Of a DNA stretch of 54,466 nucleotides, positions 42,646-51,074 are shown one piece after another. Source of the DNA: CAYFFZ01 sp049976505 (lineage in GTDB: Archaea; Thermoproteota; Nitrososphaeria; Conexivisphaerales; UBA164). The stretch spans positions 1 through 54,466 of the forward strand of contig JBMFIC010000007.1 in assembly GCA_049976505.1 (NCBI GenBank), given 5' to 3'. The notes below the pieces were generated by a model, which was not told where the DNA came from, searched no databases, and saw only the letters and a list, made by a program, of their open reading frames with translations. The position numbers and the translations under genes were made by a program. Positions within the stretch are counted from its first letter, which is position 1, and the number at the start of each line of letters is the position of its first letter.

Positions 42646-43066
42646 TAGTGGTATCTATGAAAAGGGGTCCCTTGATTTTAAAGGGCTGCTCTACGATGCG
42701 CTGTTCAGGGATCCCGGCAGGGACGGCATTGTCCTGTATTACGCTGGAACTGTAAAGGAGCTAGGCAGGGACGGAAAAAAGGTCAGGGCGCTGTACATTG
42801 AGGCTCATCCTACCTTAGCTAGCGAAAAGCTAAAGGAGATCTGTGCCCAGGCTGTCGCCAAATTTTCCCTCAACGATTGCAGGATCTATCATCTGAAGGG
42901 AACCTTCCATCCCGGTGAGCTGCTCGTGCTGGCCCTTATATGGAGCAGGGACAGATCGCAGGCCCTTTCAGCTCTTCCATATGTCGTTGAAAGGTACAAG
43001 AAGGAGCCCCTCATCTGGAAGAAGGAAATATATGAGGACAACACCGAGAAGTGGATAGTGGAATGA
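42629..43066 (+). CDS. moaE: Molybdopterin synthase catalytic subunit MoaE
   Basis: A 145-aa large subunit of molybdopterin synthase: GIVLYYAGTVKELGRDGKKVRALYIEAHP near the start, HLKGTFHPGELLVLALIWSRDR, and the catalytic-lysine region KKEPLIWKKEIYED at the end. I prefer ATG 42629; a TTG two codons upstream is possible. Overlaps the glycosyltransferase by 17 bases and kae1 by four (ATGA). The small partner MoaD is not in the window. Confidence 0.88.
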   Translation: MAALPDSGIYEKGSLDFKGLLYDALFRDPGRDGIVLYYAGTVKELGRDGKKVRALYIEAHPTLASEKLKEICAQAVAKFSLNDCRIYHLKGTFHPGELLVLALIWSRDRSQALSALPYVVERYKKEPLIWKKEIYEDNTEKWIVE

Positions 43067-44046
43067 TAGGTCTTGGCATAGAGAGCACTGCCCATACCTT
43101 CGGGGCATCCGTCATGAGCGATGATGGTAAGATACTCTCAAACGTAAAGGACGTCTACAGACCTCCCGAGGGGATGGGTATACACCCTCGTGAAGCGTCG
43201 AGACATCACTCCGATGTCGCGCCGCGCGTTTTAAAAGAGGCTCTCAGGCAGGCAGGGGTATCTTACAGAGATCTGGACTTTATAGCGTACTCGGCCGGAC
43301 CCGGTCTGGGTCCATGCCTCAGGGTCGGGGCCACTCTTGCTAGGTTTCTTTCGGCATATTATGACAGGCCGCTGGTTCCCGTACATCATGGAATAGGTCA
43401 CATAGAGCTGGGCACGCTTCTTACGGGAGCTAGAGATCCGCTTGTCCTCCTGCTCTCAGGAGGACACACGATGATACTCGCCGCGCATATGAAGAGATGG
43501 AGGGTGTTTGGGGAGACCTTGGATATAACGCTTGGGCAGCTAATAGATCAGTTTGGAAGATATGTTGGCCTTTCATCCCCAGCTGGGCCTCAGGTTGAGG
43601 CCCTTGCGCAGAAGGGGAGAAAGTTCATTCAGCTCCCCTATGTTGTAAAGGGAAACGATATATCCTACTCAGGGCTCTTGAGCGCAGCGAAGAAGGCTTC
43701 AAGGAAGGAAGCGGTCGAGGACGTAGCGTACTCCCTACAGGAGGTGGCGTTCTCTATGCTTGCAGAGACCGCAGAGCGAGCTCTTGCGCTCACTAAAAAG
43801 CAAGAGCTCATGGTGGTCGGAGGCGTTGCTGCAAATAAAAGGCTAAGGGAGATCCTCGAAGAGGTCGCGGAAAGACATGGCAGCAGGCTCTATGCCGTCC
43901 CACAGGAGTACGCTGGGGACTGCGGGGCTCAGATCGCGTGGACCGGCGTCCTCTACTACAGGAGTGGAGTTAAGGTTCAGCCAGAGAGCGCTTTTATTCA
44001 GCAGAAATGGAGAATAGACGAAGTGGACGTCCCATGGAGAAGCTAA
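43063..44046 (+). CDS. kae1: tRNA t6A threonylcarbamoyltransferase Kae1
   Basis: Catalytic subunit of the KEOPS complex that makes t6A37 in ANN-decoding tRNAs. The 327-aa ASKHA protein starts MIGLGIESTAHTFG, has the iron/metal histidines in VPVHHGIGHIE, the LLSGGHTMI phosphate loop and the late metal aspartate in YAGDCGAQIAW. ATG 43063 overlaps the moaE stop. It is separate from Bud32, unlike the fused form in some archaea. Confidence 0.95.
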   Translation: MIGLGIESTAHTFGASVMSDDGKILSNVKDVYRPPEGMGIHPREASRHHSDVAPRVLKEALRQAGVSYRDLDFIAYSAGPGLGPCLRVGATLARFLSAYYDRPLVPVHHGIGHIELGTLLTGARDPLVLLLSGGHTMILAAHMKRWRVFGETLDITLGQLIDQFGRYVGLSSPAGPQVEALAQKGRKFIQLPYVVKGNDISYSGLLSAAKKASRKEAVEDVAYSLQEVAFSMLAETAERALALTKKQELMVVGGVAANKRLREILEEVAERHGSRLYAVPQEYAGDCGAQIAWTGVLYYRSGVKVQPESAFIQQKWRIDEVDVPWRS

Positions 44047-44663
44047 TAAGCAGGGGTGCAGAAGCCGACATTTATCTAGGAAAATGGGGGCCACTTGACG
44101 CAGTTTACAAGGTAAGAATCAGAAAGCCTTACATGAATGAGGCGCTTGATTCGTTCCTGAGGAGGACAAGAACTCTGAGAGAGGCCAGGATGCTCAGGGC
44201 TGCCCGGGCCTATATTCCAACGCCCCACGTGCTCTACGTAGGGCCAAAATCGTACATCCTTGTGCTAGAGTACATCAGCGGAAGGGTCATGAAGGATGAG
44301 CTCAACGGTAACCCATCCCTTGCGTTCCACATGGGGGTCTATCTGGCAAGGCTTCACTCAAACGGGATAGCACACGGAGATCCCAACACCTCCAACATGA
44401 TCCTCGGTGCCTCAGGGAAGTACTACATGATAGACTTCGGGCTCTCATATTTTACCGAGAGGGTAGAGGACTATGCTGTGGACGTTCATCTGTTCAGGGA
44501 GATACTCAACGTTCAGCACACGGAGGTCTATGACGAGGCTCTGAGGTCCTTCTATGAAGGATACTTCAGCGAGAGCAAAGTAGAGAAGAACAGGATGCTA
44601 GATAAGCTCGACGAAATAGAGAAGAGGGGAAGATATTCAAGGAGAAGGAGCTTCCAGTTCTGA
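44034..44663 (+). CDS. bud32: KEOPS kinase/ATPase Bud32
   Basis: A 209-aa small RIO-like kinase of KEOPS. It has LISRGAEADIYLGKW (glycine loop), the lysine in AVYKVRIRKPY, HGDPNTSNMIL (catalytic loop; the usual leucine after GD is proline) and YMIDFGLSYF (metal loop), ending in a basic tail RRRSFQF. I chose ATG 44034, overlapping kae1 by 13 bases. An ATG 27 bases earlier adds only non-conserved residues. Confidence 0.93.
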   Translation: MEKLISRGAEADIYLGKWGPLDAVYKVRIRKPYMNEALDSFLRRTRTLREARMLRAARAYIPTPHVLYVGPKSYILVLEYISGRVMKDELNGNPSLAFHMGVYLARLHSNGIAHGDPNTSNMILGASGKYYMIDFGLSYFTERVEDYAVDVHLFREILNVQHTEVYDEALRSFYEGYFSESKVEKNRMLDKLDEIEKRGRYSRRRSFQF

Positions 44664-44664
44664 G

Positions 44665-45822
44665 CTACCTTTCGTATATAAGCAACGGAACTATCTGCTC
44701 CTCCTCCGTAAGCCCGCCGTGATGACCCTTGAAGTTTATATAGTCTCTGTCGTTTTCAGGGCCTCTGTAGGAATATATTAGGGATTCGGGTATGTGAGGA
44801 ACGGCAAGAAGGTCGCCCAGCCTGTCCTGGAACCTCTGATCGACCTCTCCGAGCACGCCCATCTTCAGGTACTCCTCCTTGCTGAACACTTCGAAGCCCT
44901 TGAGCTTTTCCTCGAAGTACCTTCTTATGCTGTTCTCGTCCTTCACTTTCATGAAAGCAGCTCTCGAGTCTCCCCATGGAGGCAGAAGGAGGCCATCCAT
45001 GAGCTCCTGATCAACAACATGGCTTACGTTGTTGTCGGTCTGACCGTGATCCGCTGTGAGGAGAAGCGACACCCCTTTTATTCCATCGAGAGATCTCAGG
45101 AGGAGCTCAAGAAGATCGGCAGCTGAGGAGAGCGCCTCAGGGGTGAACGGCCCATAGTGGTGGGAAAGGGTATCCACGGTCGGAATGTACACGTTCACGA
45201 AGACCCTCTCGTTTTCCAGGAGCTCCTTTCTCATTAGCTGAAACGCATCCCATGGATAGTAATATTTGATCCTCTGCATGTTTCTGTGATGGAACTGAGT
45301 TGTTGGCAGCTCTGATATGCTTGCTGGAAGGATTGAATAGGCCGGTATTCCAGCTCTGCTGAGATGATCCCCGATTGGCACGGCCTTATCAGATATGTAG
45401 GAGGTGAAGTTCTGATAAATCAGAGGAAGTGGAGCCTCCTGTGAAGGATGAGACAGGTTGAGCATGTTTACAATCGTGCCAAGCTCCTTGATGTAGGTTG
45501 TGAAGCCCATTACTCCATGCTCCCCAGGGGTGAGCCCAGTATAGAAGCTTAGCATTGCACAGGCGGTTGTAGACGGAAATATGCTGGTTATAGTCTCCGC
45601 ACGGAAGCTGCTGAGTATCCTCCTATTTATAAAGCCGCGCTCGATGCCTTTTTCAAGGGTTCTCTGCCCGAAAGCATCAAAAATGACCAGCACGAACCTG
45701 TCGCTCTTCTGCACATCCCTTTTAAGAGGCTTTCTGCTGCCGCTCAATCCGAAGTTCTCCAGAACTGTTTCATAGATGTTCGCTATGCTTCCGCCATCGT
45801 AATCTGGTACCACAAAGCTCAT
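44665..45822 (-). CDS. Alkaline phosphatase-superfamily phosphodiesterase/pyrophosphatase
   Basis: A 385-aa enzyme of the type I phosphodiesterase/nucleotide pyrophosphatase group. Metal and nucleophile residues are visible: VLVIFDAFG, FPSTTACAML (threonine nucleophile), PTVDTLSHHYGP, LLLTADHGQTD and the late FKGHHGGL. No signal peptide or membrane helix, so cytoplasmic. Convergent with bud32 (one base between stops) and divergent from the LarA-like gene. Substrate unknown. Confidence 0.82.
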   Translation of the reverse strand: MSFVVPDYDGGSIANIYETVLENFGLSGSRKPLKRDVQKSDRFVLVIFDAFGQRTLEKGIERGFINRRILSSFRAETITSIFPSTTACAMLSFYTGLTPGEHGVMGFTTYIKELGTIVNMLNLSHPSQEAPLPLIYQNFTSYISDKAVPIGDHLSRAGIPAYSILPASISELPTTQFHHRNMQRIKYYYPWDAFQLMRKELLENERVFVNVYIPTVDTLSHHYGPFTPEALSSAADLLELLLRSLDGIKGVSLLLTADHGQTDNNVSHVVDQELMDGLLLPPWGDSRAAFMKVKDENSIRRYFEEKLKGFEVFSKEEYLKMGVLGEVDQRFQDRLGDLLAVPHIPESLIYSYRGPENDRDYINFKGHHGGLTEEEQIVPLLIYER

Positions 45823-45841
45823 TTTAGAAAATTAATATAGA

Positions 45842-45865
45842 ATTAAAGTGAATATAAACTTTAAT
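45842..45865. promoter_or_regulatory. Inverted repeat in divergent promoter
   Basis: ATTAAAGT and ACTTTAAT form a perfect 8-bp inverted repeat with an 8-base AT spacer (GAATATAA), midway between the divergent starts at 45822 and 45903. It overlaps the only TATA-like sequence in this 80-base gap. A shared operator is plausible, not shown. Confidence 0.4.
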
Positions 45866-45902
45866 CCGTCGCCATAAGGCGCACCGACCGCTAACATTAG
45901 CT

Positions 45903-46910
45903 TTGAAGCTCCCGCCAGAGGCGTCCGCCCGTTACTCTTTAACTGCATATATATGTCCTTTCGAGAATATATTTGTGCCGGAAATATGGCTGCCTTACGG
46001 AGACAGCGAGATCTCGCTCAAGCTTAAAAGAGAGGATCTGGACGACGTTCTCCCATTGAACCCGCCCGAGAGCAGCCTCTCGGAAGTAAACGCAAAATAC
46101 TATGTGACGGATGGCCTTGATAGATCGGAGCAGATCGCTAGGGAGGTCTTCCGTGATCTTGCCCCCTTAAGGCCAGGGGAAAAGCTTGCTGAGGAGATGA
46201 TCGATGGATCCCTTGTCAAGAGGCCTATGGAGCTAGCGGAAACCGTGCTCATATGCGCTGTCAGGAGCGATCCGGTTTACTGGTTCACCGGTCCTCACAG
46301 CTTAACGGCTAAGCTAATGGGCGCCGAGGAGGAGGTTGTCAAAAGGAAAGAGGAGTTCGGCTCATGCTCTGAGGATGGCGCTGTATGGTTTTCAAGGAGG
46401 CTTCTTGAGACAAGCGGCGTAAAGGCATACTGCTACTTCGGGAGAAGCGGCCGGGCTATTTCGGGGCCAGGAACCGAAGTTTATGAAAAGCTTAGATCGT
46501 ACTTCTCGTCGTTCTCAATTAAGCACAGGCAGAAGAGCTTCGTGATAGCTTCCGCTGGAGGAACACCATACGATGATAACCTGAAGGAGGCTCTACTCTC
46601 TGTGCATGGGCTCAGGGGACTTCTCAAGGATGGCTCAGAGCTCATAATAGTCGCAAAGTGCAGCGGTGGCCTTGGAGATGAAGGTCTGAGGAGGGCGATC
46701 CTAGGTGAAAAGAGTGAGAGCTATGCTGTAAAGGTCCTCAGGGAGCTTCAGAAAAGGGCAGCGGTGAGCATAGTTAGCTCCCTGCCGCTCACCTATGTTG
46801 AGGGCCTGGGCATGAAAGGATACAGCAGCCTGACCGAGGCGTTTGAGGGCGCAAGGAAAGCTGGAAAAGCGTTCATAGTTGAGAGCTCGTACCTCCTCTG
46901 CAGATCCTGA
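45903..46910 (+). CDS. LarA-like (lactate racemase domain) protein, divergent
   Basis: A 335-aa protein. The N-terminal IWLPYGDSEISLKLKREDLDDVLP resembles the start of LarA/DUF2088 proteins. The C-terminal third (SFVIASAGGTPYDDNLKEALLSVHGLRGLLKDGSELIIVAKCSGGLGDEGLRRAI) matches the LarA C-terminal domain pattern of nickel-pincer lactate racemases. The middle is shorter than in LarA (about 420 aa) and I do not see the GTHR and the later histidine/lysine motifs that hold the nickel cofactor. It starts at TTG 45903. Function may differ from racemisation. Confidence 0.6.
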   Translation: MKLPPEASARYSLTAYICPFENIFVPEIWLPYGDSEISLKLKREDLDDVLPLNPPESSLSEVNAKYYVTDGLDRSEQIAREVFRDLAPLRPGEKLAEEMIDGSLVKRPMELAETVLICAVRSDPVYWFTGPHSLTAKLMGAEEEVVKRKEEFGSCSEDGAVWFSRRLLETSGVKAYCYFGRSGRAISGPGTEVYEKLRSYFSSFSIKHRQKSFVIASAGGTPYDDNLKEALLSVHGLRGLLKDGSELIIVAKCSGGLGDEGLRRAILGEKSESYAVKVLRELQKRAAVSIVSSLPLTYVEGLGMKGYSSLTEAFEGARKAGKAFIVESSYLLCRS

Positions 46911-46954
46911 TAGTGTTATGAATCAGAATAAAAAGCTGAACCGCTTCACTAGCT

Positions 46955-47194
46955 TCAGTAGGGCCCCTTTTCGCCCTTGCAGTACACGACGCCTCTGTAC
47001 CTTCTCACAAAGGATGGACAGAGATAGCACGCGATGAACGGAACCTGCTGCTTTATCACTGGGCATTCAACGTACTCCTTTTTCATTGAAGAAATAAGCC
47101 TGTTTCCTATGCCCTTCAGCTCGTTGAGCTTCTCATCAGGAACCTTAAGTGCCCTTTGAGCCTTCTTTACCTCCACCTGTAACAGAGAGCTCAT
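46955..47194 (-). CDS. Small four-cysteine protein downstream of cdvC
   Basis: A 79-aa protein I do not recognise. Residues 1-38 are a charged helix, followed by ECPVIKQQVPFIACYLCPSF and YCKGEKG, giving four cysteines (about 44, 56, 59, 72) in a C-x11-CxxC-x12-C spacing able to bind zinc or an iron-sulfur cluster. It starts 16 bases after the cdvC stop on the same strand, so it is very likely the last gene of the ESCRT/Cdv operon. Confidence 0.6.
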   Translation of the reverse strand: MSSLLQVEVKKAQRALKVPDEKLNELKGIGNRLISSMKKEYVECPVIKQQVPFIACYLCPSFVRRYRGVVYCKGEKGPY

Positions 47195-47210
47195 GCAAAT
47201 AAGAGGTTGA

Positions 47211-48374
47211 TTATAATGCCTTAAAGGTTTCGCTCCACTTGATGTACGCCATGACCATCTCTGAAGTTACGCTTGGCTTTCTCTGCTTTATTACGTTCTT
47301 GAAGTCCGCCATCGTGATGGGCCTGGGCTTGCTTCCGGGCTCAAGGGCCTTTCCTGACTCAAAGAGCTCCCTCACCACGTTAAGCTGCACCGCCTGCACT
47401 ATGTTCTTTATGTCGCTGCCAGTATATCCCTCGGTTATCTTTGCGAGCTCATCGAGCTTTACGTCAGGAGCAAGCTCTAGCGGCTGAGTGTACAGCTCAA
47501 ACATCTTCTTCCTGGCTGCCATGTTAGGAAGCCCCACATAGATCCTCTTTTCAAACCTTCTCAGGAAGGGCGGATCAAGAGACCAGGGCTTGTTCGTTGC
47601 CGCCAGGATGTAAATGGGCGTTTTCTTTCCTTTTTCAGTTATGCCGTCCGTTTCCTTCAGGAACTGGTTTCTTACTCTGATTTCGCCTCCCACCTCCTGA
47701 GCCCTTGTGCCGAACAGCGAATCCACCTCATCTATGAATATTATCACCGGCTTGCCCTCCTGCTGTGTTATTTCTCTTGCCTGCTGAAAGAGTCTTGCTA
47801 CGTTCTTCTCGGCCTCTCCCAGCCACTTGCTCATTATGCTTGCGGCGTCAACGGAGAGGAAGACCGCATCTATCTCGGCAGCTGTTGCAGCTGCCAGCAT
47901 GGTCTTTCCGCAGCCCGGAGGTCCATAGAGAAGTATCCCCTTTGGCCAGCCAAGCGGGAACAGGTCAGGCCTTTTGTTTGGATATATTATTGCGTCCTCA
48001 AGAGCCCTCTTTGCCTCGTCAAGCCCTATCACCTGGTCGAACTTGACGTCCGGCTTTTCCCTTATGACGAGATCCTCGAAGTTGGCCCTGAGCGTCTCAA
48101 CCCTTCCTCCTCCCTGCTCCTCAACATCGCCGTCCCCAAGCCCCCTTATCTTCTGTATCTCAGCTATCCTGCGCTTGTACGCCATGGCCTTCTCGTAGTA
48201 GATCTGGTTCAGCTTGTAGTCGGGGTACAGGTTTATGAGCTTCATCAGCATCTCTATTGCCTTCTGATAGTAGAGTATTGCCTGCGGATAGTTCCCCTGG
48301 GCGTCCAGCTTTATTGCCTCCTGAGCGTAACGCGCGGCCATCGACTCAAGCTCCTGAGCTGCCTGGTAGCTCAT
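47211..48374 (-). CDS. cdvC: Vps4-like AAA ATPase CdvC
   Basis: AAA ATPase that remodels ESCRT-III filaments in cell division and vesicle release. The 387-aa protein has an N-terminal three-helix MIT domain (residues 1-75, YAQEAIKLDAQGNYPQAILYYQKAIEML), a linker, Walker A GPPGCGKT at 151-158, Walker B IIFIDEVD at about 211-218 and the second-region RRFEKRIYVGLPN. The start follows AGGTGAT. It is third in the cdv operon, 24 bases after the second ESCRT-III gene. Confidence 0.95.
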   Translation of the reverse strand: MSYQAAQELESMAARYAQEAIKLDAQGNYPQAILYYQKAIEMLMKLINLYPDYKLNQIYYEKAMAYKRRIAEIQKIRGLGDGDVEEQGGGRVETLRANFEDLVIREKPDVKFDQVIGLDEAKRALEDAIIYPNKRPDLFPLGWPKGILLYGPPGCGKTMLAAATAAEIDAVFLSVDAASIMSKWLGEAEKNVARLFQQAREITQQEGKPVIIFIDEVDSLFGTRAQEVGGEIRVRNQFLKETDGITEKGKKTPIYILAATNKPWSLDPPFLRRFEKRIYVGLPNMAARKKMFELYTQPLELAPDVKLDELAKITEGYTGSDIKNIVQAVQLNVVRELFESGKALEPGSKPRPITMADFKNVIKQRKPSVTSEMVMAYIKWSETFKAL

Positions 48375-48398
48375 AATTTATCACCTACCCTCCTTCCT

Positions 48399-48977
48399 CT
48401 ATATAGCCTCAACGTACTCACCATCTCTTGCCGCCTTGAGCAGAACGCTCCTGAGCTCCTCCTCGGCCCTCTCCAGCTCAATTGACCTGTCTATGGCCTC
48501 CTCAAGTATGCTCTCCGCGTCCACATCGGCTGATGGCAGCTGTATGGTCTGCCCGTTTATAGTTATTGTTTCAAAGTAGTGAGTTGCGTCGCTGAGCTGC
48601 TCAAATATGGCCCCGTAGGCCTCGTTCAGCGCTTCGAGCTCTGGCCTTAGCTTTGAAATTGCCATCCTTGTCTCCTTGAATGATTCAAGTACGCCGGCCA
48701 GATCCTGATAGCTGTCGAGCCTCAGAATAATCCTCAGAAGGAGCGCGTCGAGCTTGTTTACAAGCTGGTAAAGCTGGGTGAGAACCGCCACCTCCTTTCT
48801 GTATATTTCCTTCTCCTCCTGGCCCCTGCTTCTCTCTGCCTTTATGCTGAATGCTTCGATCTTGACCCTTATCCTCCACATCACGCTCTGCAGGTTGTTC
48901 CTGTACTTTGATAGCTCAAGGTAGGCCTCCCTGAACGCAGGCTCCTTCTTCCTGAATATGTTAAATCTAATCTTCAT
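48399..48977 (-). CDS. ESCRT-III/CdvB-family protein (second paralogue)
   Basis: A 192-aa Snf7/CdvB-type protein: a basic N-terminal strand-helix (MKIRFNIFRKKEPAFREAYLELSKYRNNLQSVMWRIRVKIEAF) and long alternating acidic and basic helices, ending with ELERAEEELRSVLLKAARDG. No winged-helix C-terminus is seen, so it resembles CdvB1/B2 rather than the CdvA-binding CdvB. I chose ATG 48977; a GTG five codons upstream is less likely. Sits between the other ESCRT-III gene and cdvC. Confidence 0.8.
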   Translation of the reverse strand: MKIRFNIFRKKEPAFREAYLELSKYRNNLQSVMWRIRVKIEAFSIKAERSRGQEEKEIYRKEVAVLTQLYQLVNKLDALLLRIILRLDSYQDLAGVLESFKETRMAISKLRPELEALNEAYGAIFEQLSDATHYFETITINGQTIQLPSADVDAESILEEAIDRSIELERAEEELRSVLLKAARDGEYVEAI

Positions 48978-49078
48978 ATAACTACACACCAACTTGTCGC
49001 GCGTTTAATTTATCAGAAAATGTCATAAAAAATTAACAAAAAGAAAAAATTGAGTTGGAAAAGTTTGCGCCTGAGCTT

Positions 49079-49720
49079 TCAGATCTGGTGCTTCTCTCCT
49101 TCTGGAAGTCCTATGGTGCCAAGGTCCGGCAGCTTCTCCTTCATCTTTGCCTCTGCCAAGGCGCTTGCCTCTGCCAGTATCTTCTCCGCGTCCTCGTTGG
49201 CCGCCTCGAAGTTCAGCGTCGTTCCGGTCAGCTGTCCTGCATCCACCAGTATGCTGCTGAGCAGCGATGAGATCTCCGAGATCTCCTGCTCCGCCGATGG
49301 CATTACCTGCATCAGCCCAGCCCTTACGCTCTTTATGACCGCCATAGCTGGAGCTAGGGTTACCACCACATCGCCCAGGTCTGTTACAGTCGAGAGCCTC
49401 GTGACTATCTGCTCGAGCGCCAGCTTTGCCTGACTTATCATCTTGTACATCTTCCTGATCTCGGCCAGCTCGTTCGCGTACACGGTGGCATGCTCTGAGT
49501 CGTGCTTCTGGAGGTAGTTGACTATCTTCTGGAAGAGCTGGTTGTCCTTCTCCTTCAGCCTGTTGGCGGCGTTGTCGAGCTTGGTTATCTGTATCTGGAG
49601 CTGCCTTATTGCCTGCTCAATCCTTGGCTTGAGCGGTCCCTCGGGTCTTACGGCTCCCTTGATCCTGTCTCCAAGGCTTTCTCCTTCAGGTGCGTTCCAC
49701 CTTTTAGCGAACTCGCTCAT
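49079..49720 (-). CDS. cdvB: ESCRT-III/CdvB-family protein (first paralogue)
   Basis: A 213-aa ESCRT-III protein: EFAKRWNAPEGESLGDRIKGAVRPEGPLKPRIEQAIRQLQIQITKLDNAANRLKEKD is the basic helix-1 region with the typical PLKPRIEQA block, followed by long helices. The C-terminus (KEKLPDLGTIGLPEGEK) is leucine-proline rich and could be the MIM-type tail bound by the CdvC MIT domain. I chose ATG 49720 over an upstream frame to 49837 because a TATA element lies 26 bases ahead. First gene of the operon. Confidence 0.85.
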   Translation of the reverse strand: MSEFAKRWNAPEGESLGDRIKGAVRPEGPLKPRIEQAIRQLQIQITKLDNAANRLKEKDNQLFQKIVNYLQKHDSEHATVYANELAEIRKMYKMISQAKLALEQIVTRLSTVTDLGDVVVTLAPAMAVIKSVRAGLMQVMPSAEQEISEISSLLSSILVDAGQLTGTTLNFEAANEDAEKILAEASALAEAKMKEKLPDLGTIGLPEGEKHQI

Positions 49721-49740
49721 TGCAGCACATATTTGGAGAC

Positions 49741-49750
49741 TTTTTAATAT
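49741..49750 (-). promoter_or_regulatory. TATA box of the cdv operon
   Basis: On the minus strand ATATTAAAAA lies 21-30 bases before the ATG at 49720, the position expected for a leaderless transcript. It fixes the choice of the shorter ESCRT-III start and defines a 156-base divergent region shared with the TrmB-like gene. Confidence 0.5.
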
Positions 49751-49876
49751 GACCCTATTGTAACTGGATGGAGGTGTCACTGGAGGTACAGGACCTCTAA
49801 GTGACAATTTTTTGAGAAGTTTGTCAAAAGCTTTCATCCTTTTCTAATATTACATGATGATAACAAGCTAGATCAT

Positions 49877-51070
49877 ATGTCAGAGTACATCAAGCTGGTG
49901 TCAAAGCTAAAGGAGCTTGGACTAACTGATTATGAAGCGAGGGTATACGCAACCCTGCTGGTCAAGGGCCCGCTGTACGCAAGCGAGCTAGCCCTTTTCT
50001 CAGGGGTTCCCAGGACCAAGATATATGAAGCAATTAAGGGCCTCTCCAAGAAGCAGCTTATAGAGGCCTACGGAAGCCCCAAGAAGTTTTCGGCTGTCTC
50101 CAACCCGGAGCCCCTGGAGGCGCTGCTAGTGGAGGAGGAGAGAAAGTACAAGGAGATTAAGGGCCTTATTAACGAGATAAAGTACCTTAGCCAGAAGAAC
50201 GGAATAACCCAGCTCAAGGGCAACCTGCAGATACTGGGGGAGGAGGCGCTTGAGAGCGTCTTCGGGGATTTCATGAAGAGAACAAAGTACACGTTCTATG
50301 TGGCGGCAGATCAGCAGATATTTCAGCTTCTGAAGAAGCACGAAAGGCAGCTAATGTCCATGATGTTATCCGACGTGAAGGTTAGGGTTCTCCTGCCGTA
50401 CAGCGACGAGGACATGATAAACGAAGCGGCATCCCTGGACATACCTGTAAGGGTTGGAAAGGTTCCCGATGGAAAGGGAATGATTGCGGCGGACGATGAG
50501 GTGTTTTTAATTCATAACCCCGAAACCGGCGCCTCAACTGTAATAATGCAGCCGTATATCGTCAAGCTCATCACTGATAGCTTTCTCAACAGGAGCTTTG
50601 AGGGATCCCTCGATCTGAGGGAGTACATCAAGTTCATGCACTCTGGGCTCTCGGATGACCTGATAAGCCTGAAAGAGGATGATGGACAGATATACAGGGT
50701 CTTCTTCAACAGCGCGCTTCAGACGCTCGGAGACGAGGATCTGAAGAGAATATCTTACAAGATGCTCGAACATTACAGGGCCCACACCAACCTGTTTGAG
50801 GCGGATGTCCGCGTGGCTCTCCCAGCGTTCATAGAGCTCATAAAGAACGACCTTGAGGGGGGTGATGTAAAGTACGATGAAACCACAAAGATGATAACGC
50901 TCGAGCTGGATGGGTCGTCGGAGGTTCCCACGTCCCCGTGGTTCCTTCTGATGAGCGCCTACCTTGGGGTGCAGGGAAAGAGCCTGGAGACCGTCGCTAA
51001 AATAGAGGGGGAGAACAAGAGGATACTGCAGTTTAGAGTGCCCTGGGAAATAGAGGACATACTTTTCTGA
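49877..51070 (+). CDS. TrmB-family regulator, long form
   Basis: A 397-aa protein. Residues 1-75 form the TrmB winged helix (LKELGLTDYEARVYATLLVKGPLYASELALFSGVPRTKIYEAIKGL), then a coiled linker and the TrmB sensor domain (KYTFYVAADQQIFQLLKKHERQLMSMML), then about 130 further residues (from YRVFFNSALQTLGDEDLKRI) that ordinary TrmB proteins lack. Divergent from the cdv operon with about 156 bases between starts. A role in regulating cdv is suggested only by position. Confidence 0.75.
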   Translation: MSEYIKLVSKLKELGLTDYEARVYATLLVKGPLYASELALFSGVPRTKIYEAIKGLSKKQLIEAYGSPKKFSAVSNPEPLEALLVEEERKYKEIKGLINEIKYLSQKNGITQLKGNLQILGEEALESVFGDFMKRTKYTFYVAADQQIFQLLKKHERQLMSMMLSDVKVRVLLPYSDEDMINEAASLDIPVRVGKVPDGKGMIAADDEVFLIHNPETGASTVIMQPYIVKLITDSFLNRSFEGSLDLREYIKFMHSGLSDDLISLKEDDGQIYRVFFNSALQTLGDEDLKRISYKMLEHYRAHTNLFEADVRVALPAFIELIKNDLEGGDVKYDETTKMITLELDGSSEVPTSPWFLLMSAYLGVQGKSLETVAKIEGENKRILQFRVPWEIEDILF

Positions 51071-51074
51071 GCGC

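Noticed and set aside
43063..44663. Fused Kae1-Bud32 protein
   Set aside because: The two genes are in different frames with separate stop and start and a 13-base overlap, so they are two proteins.
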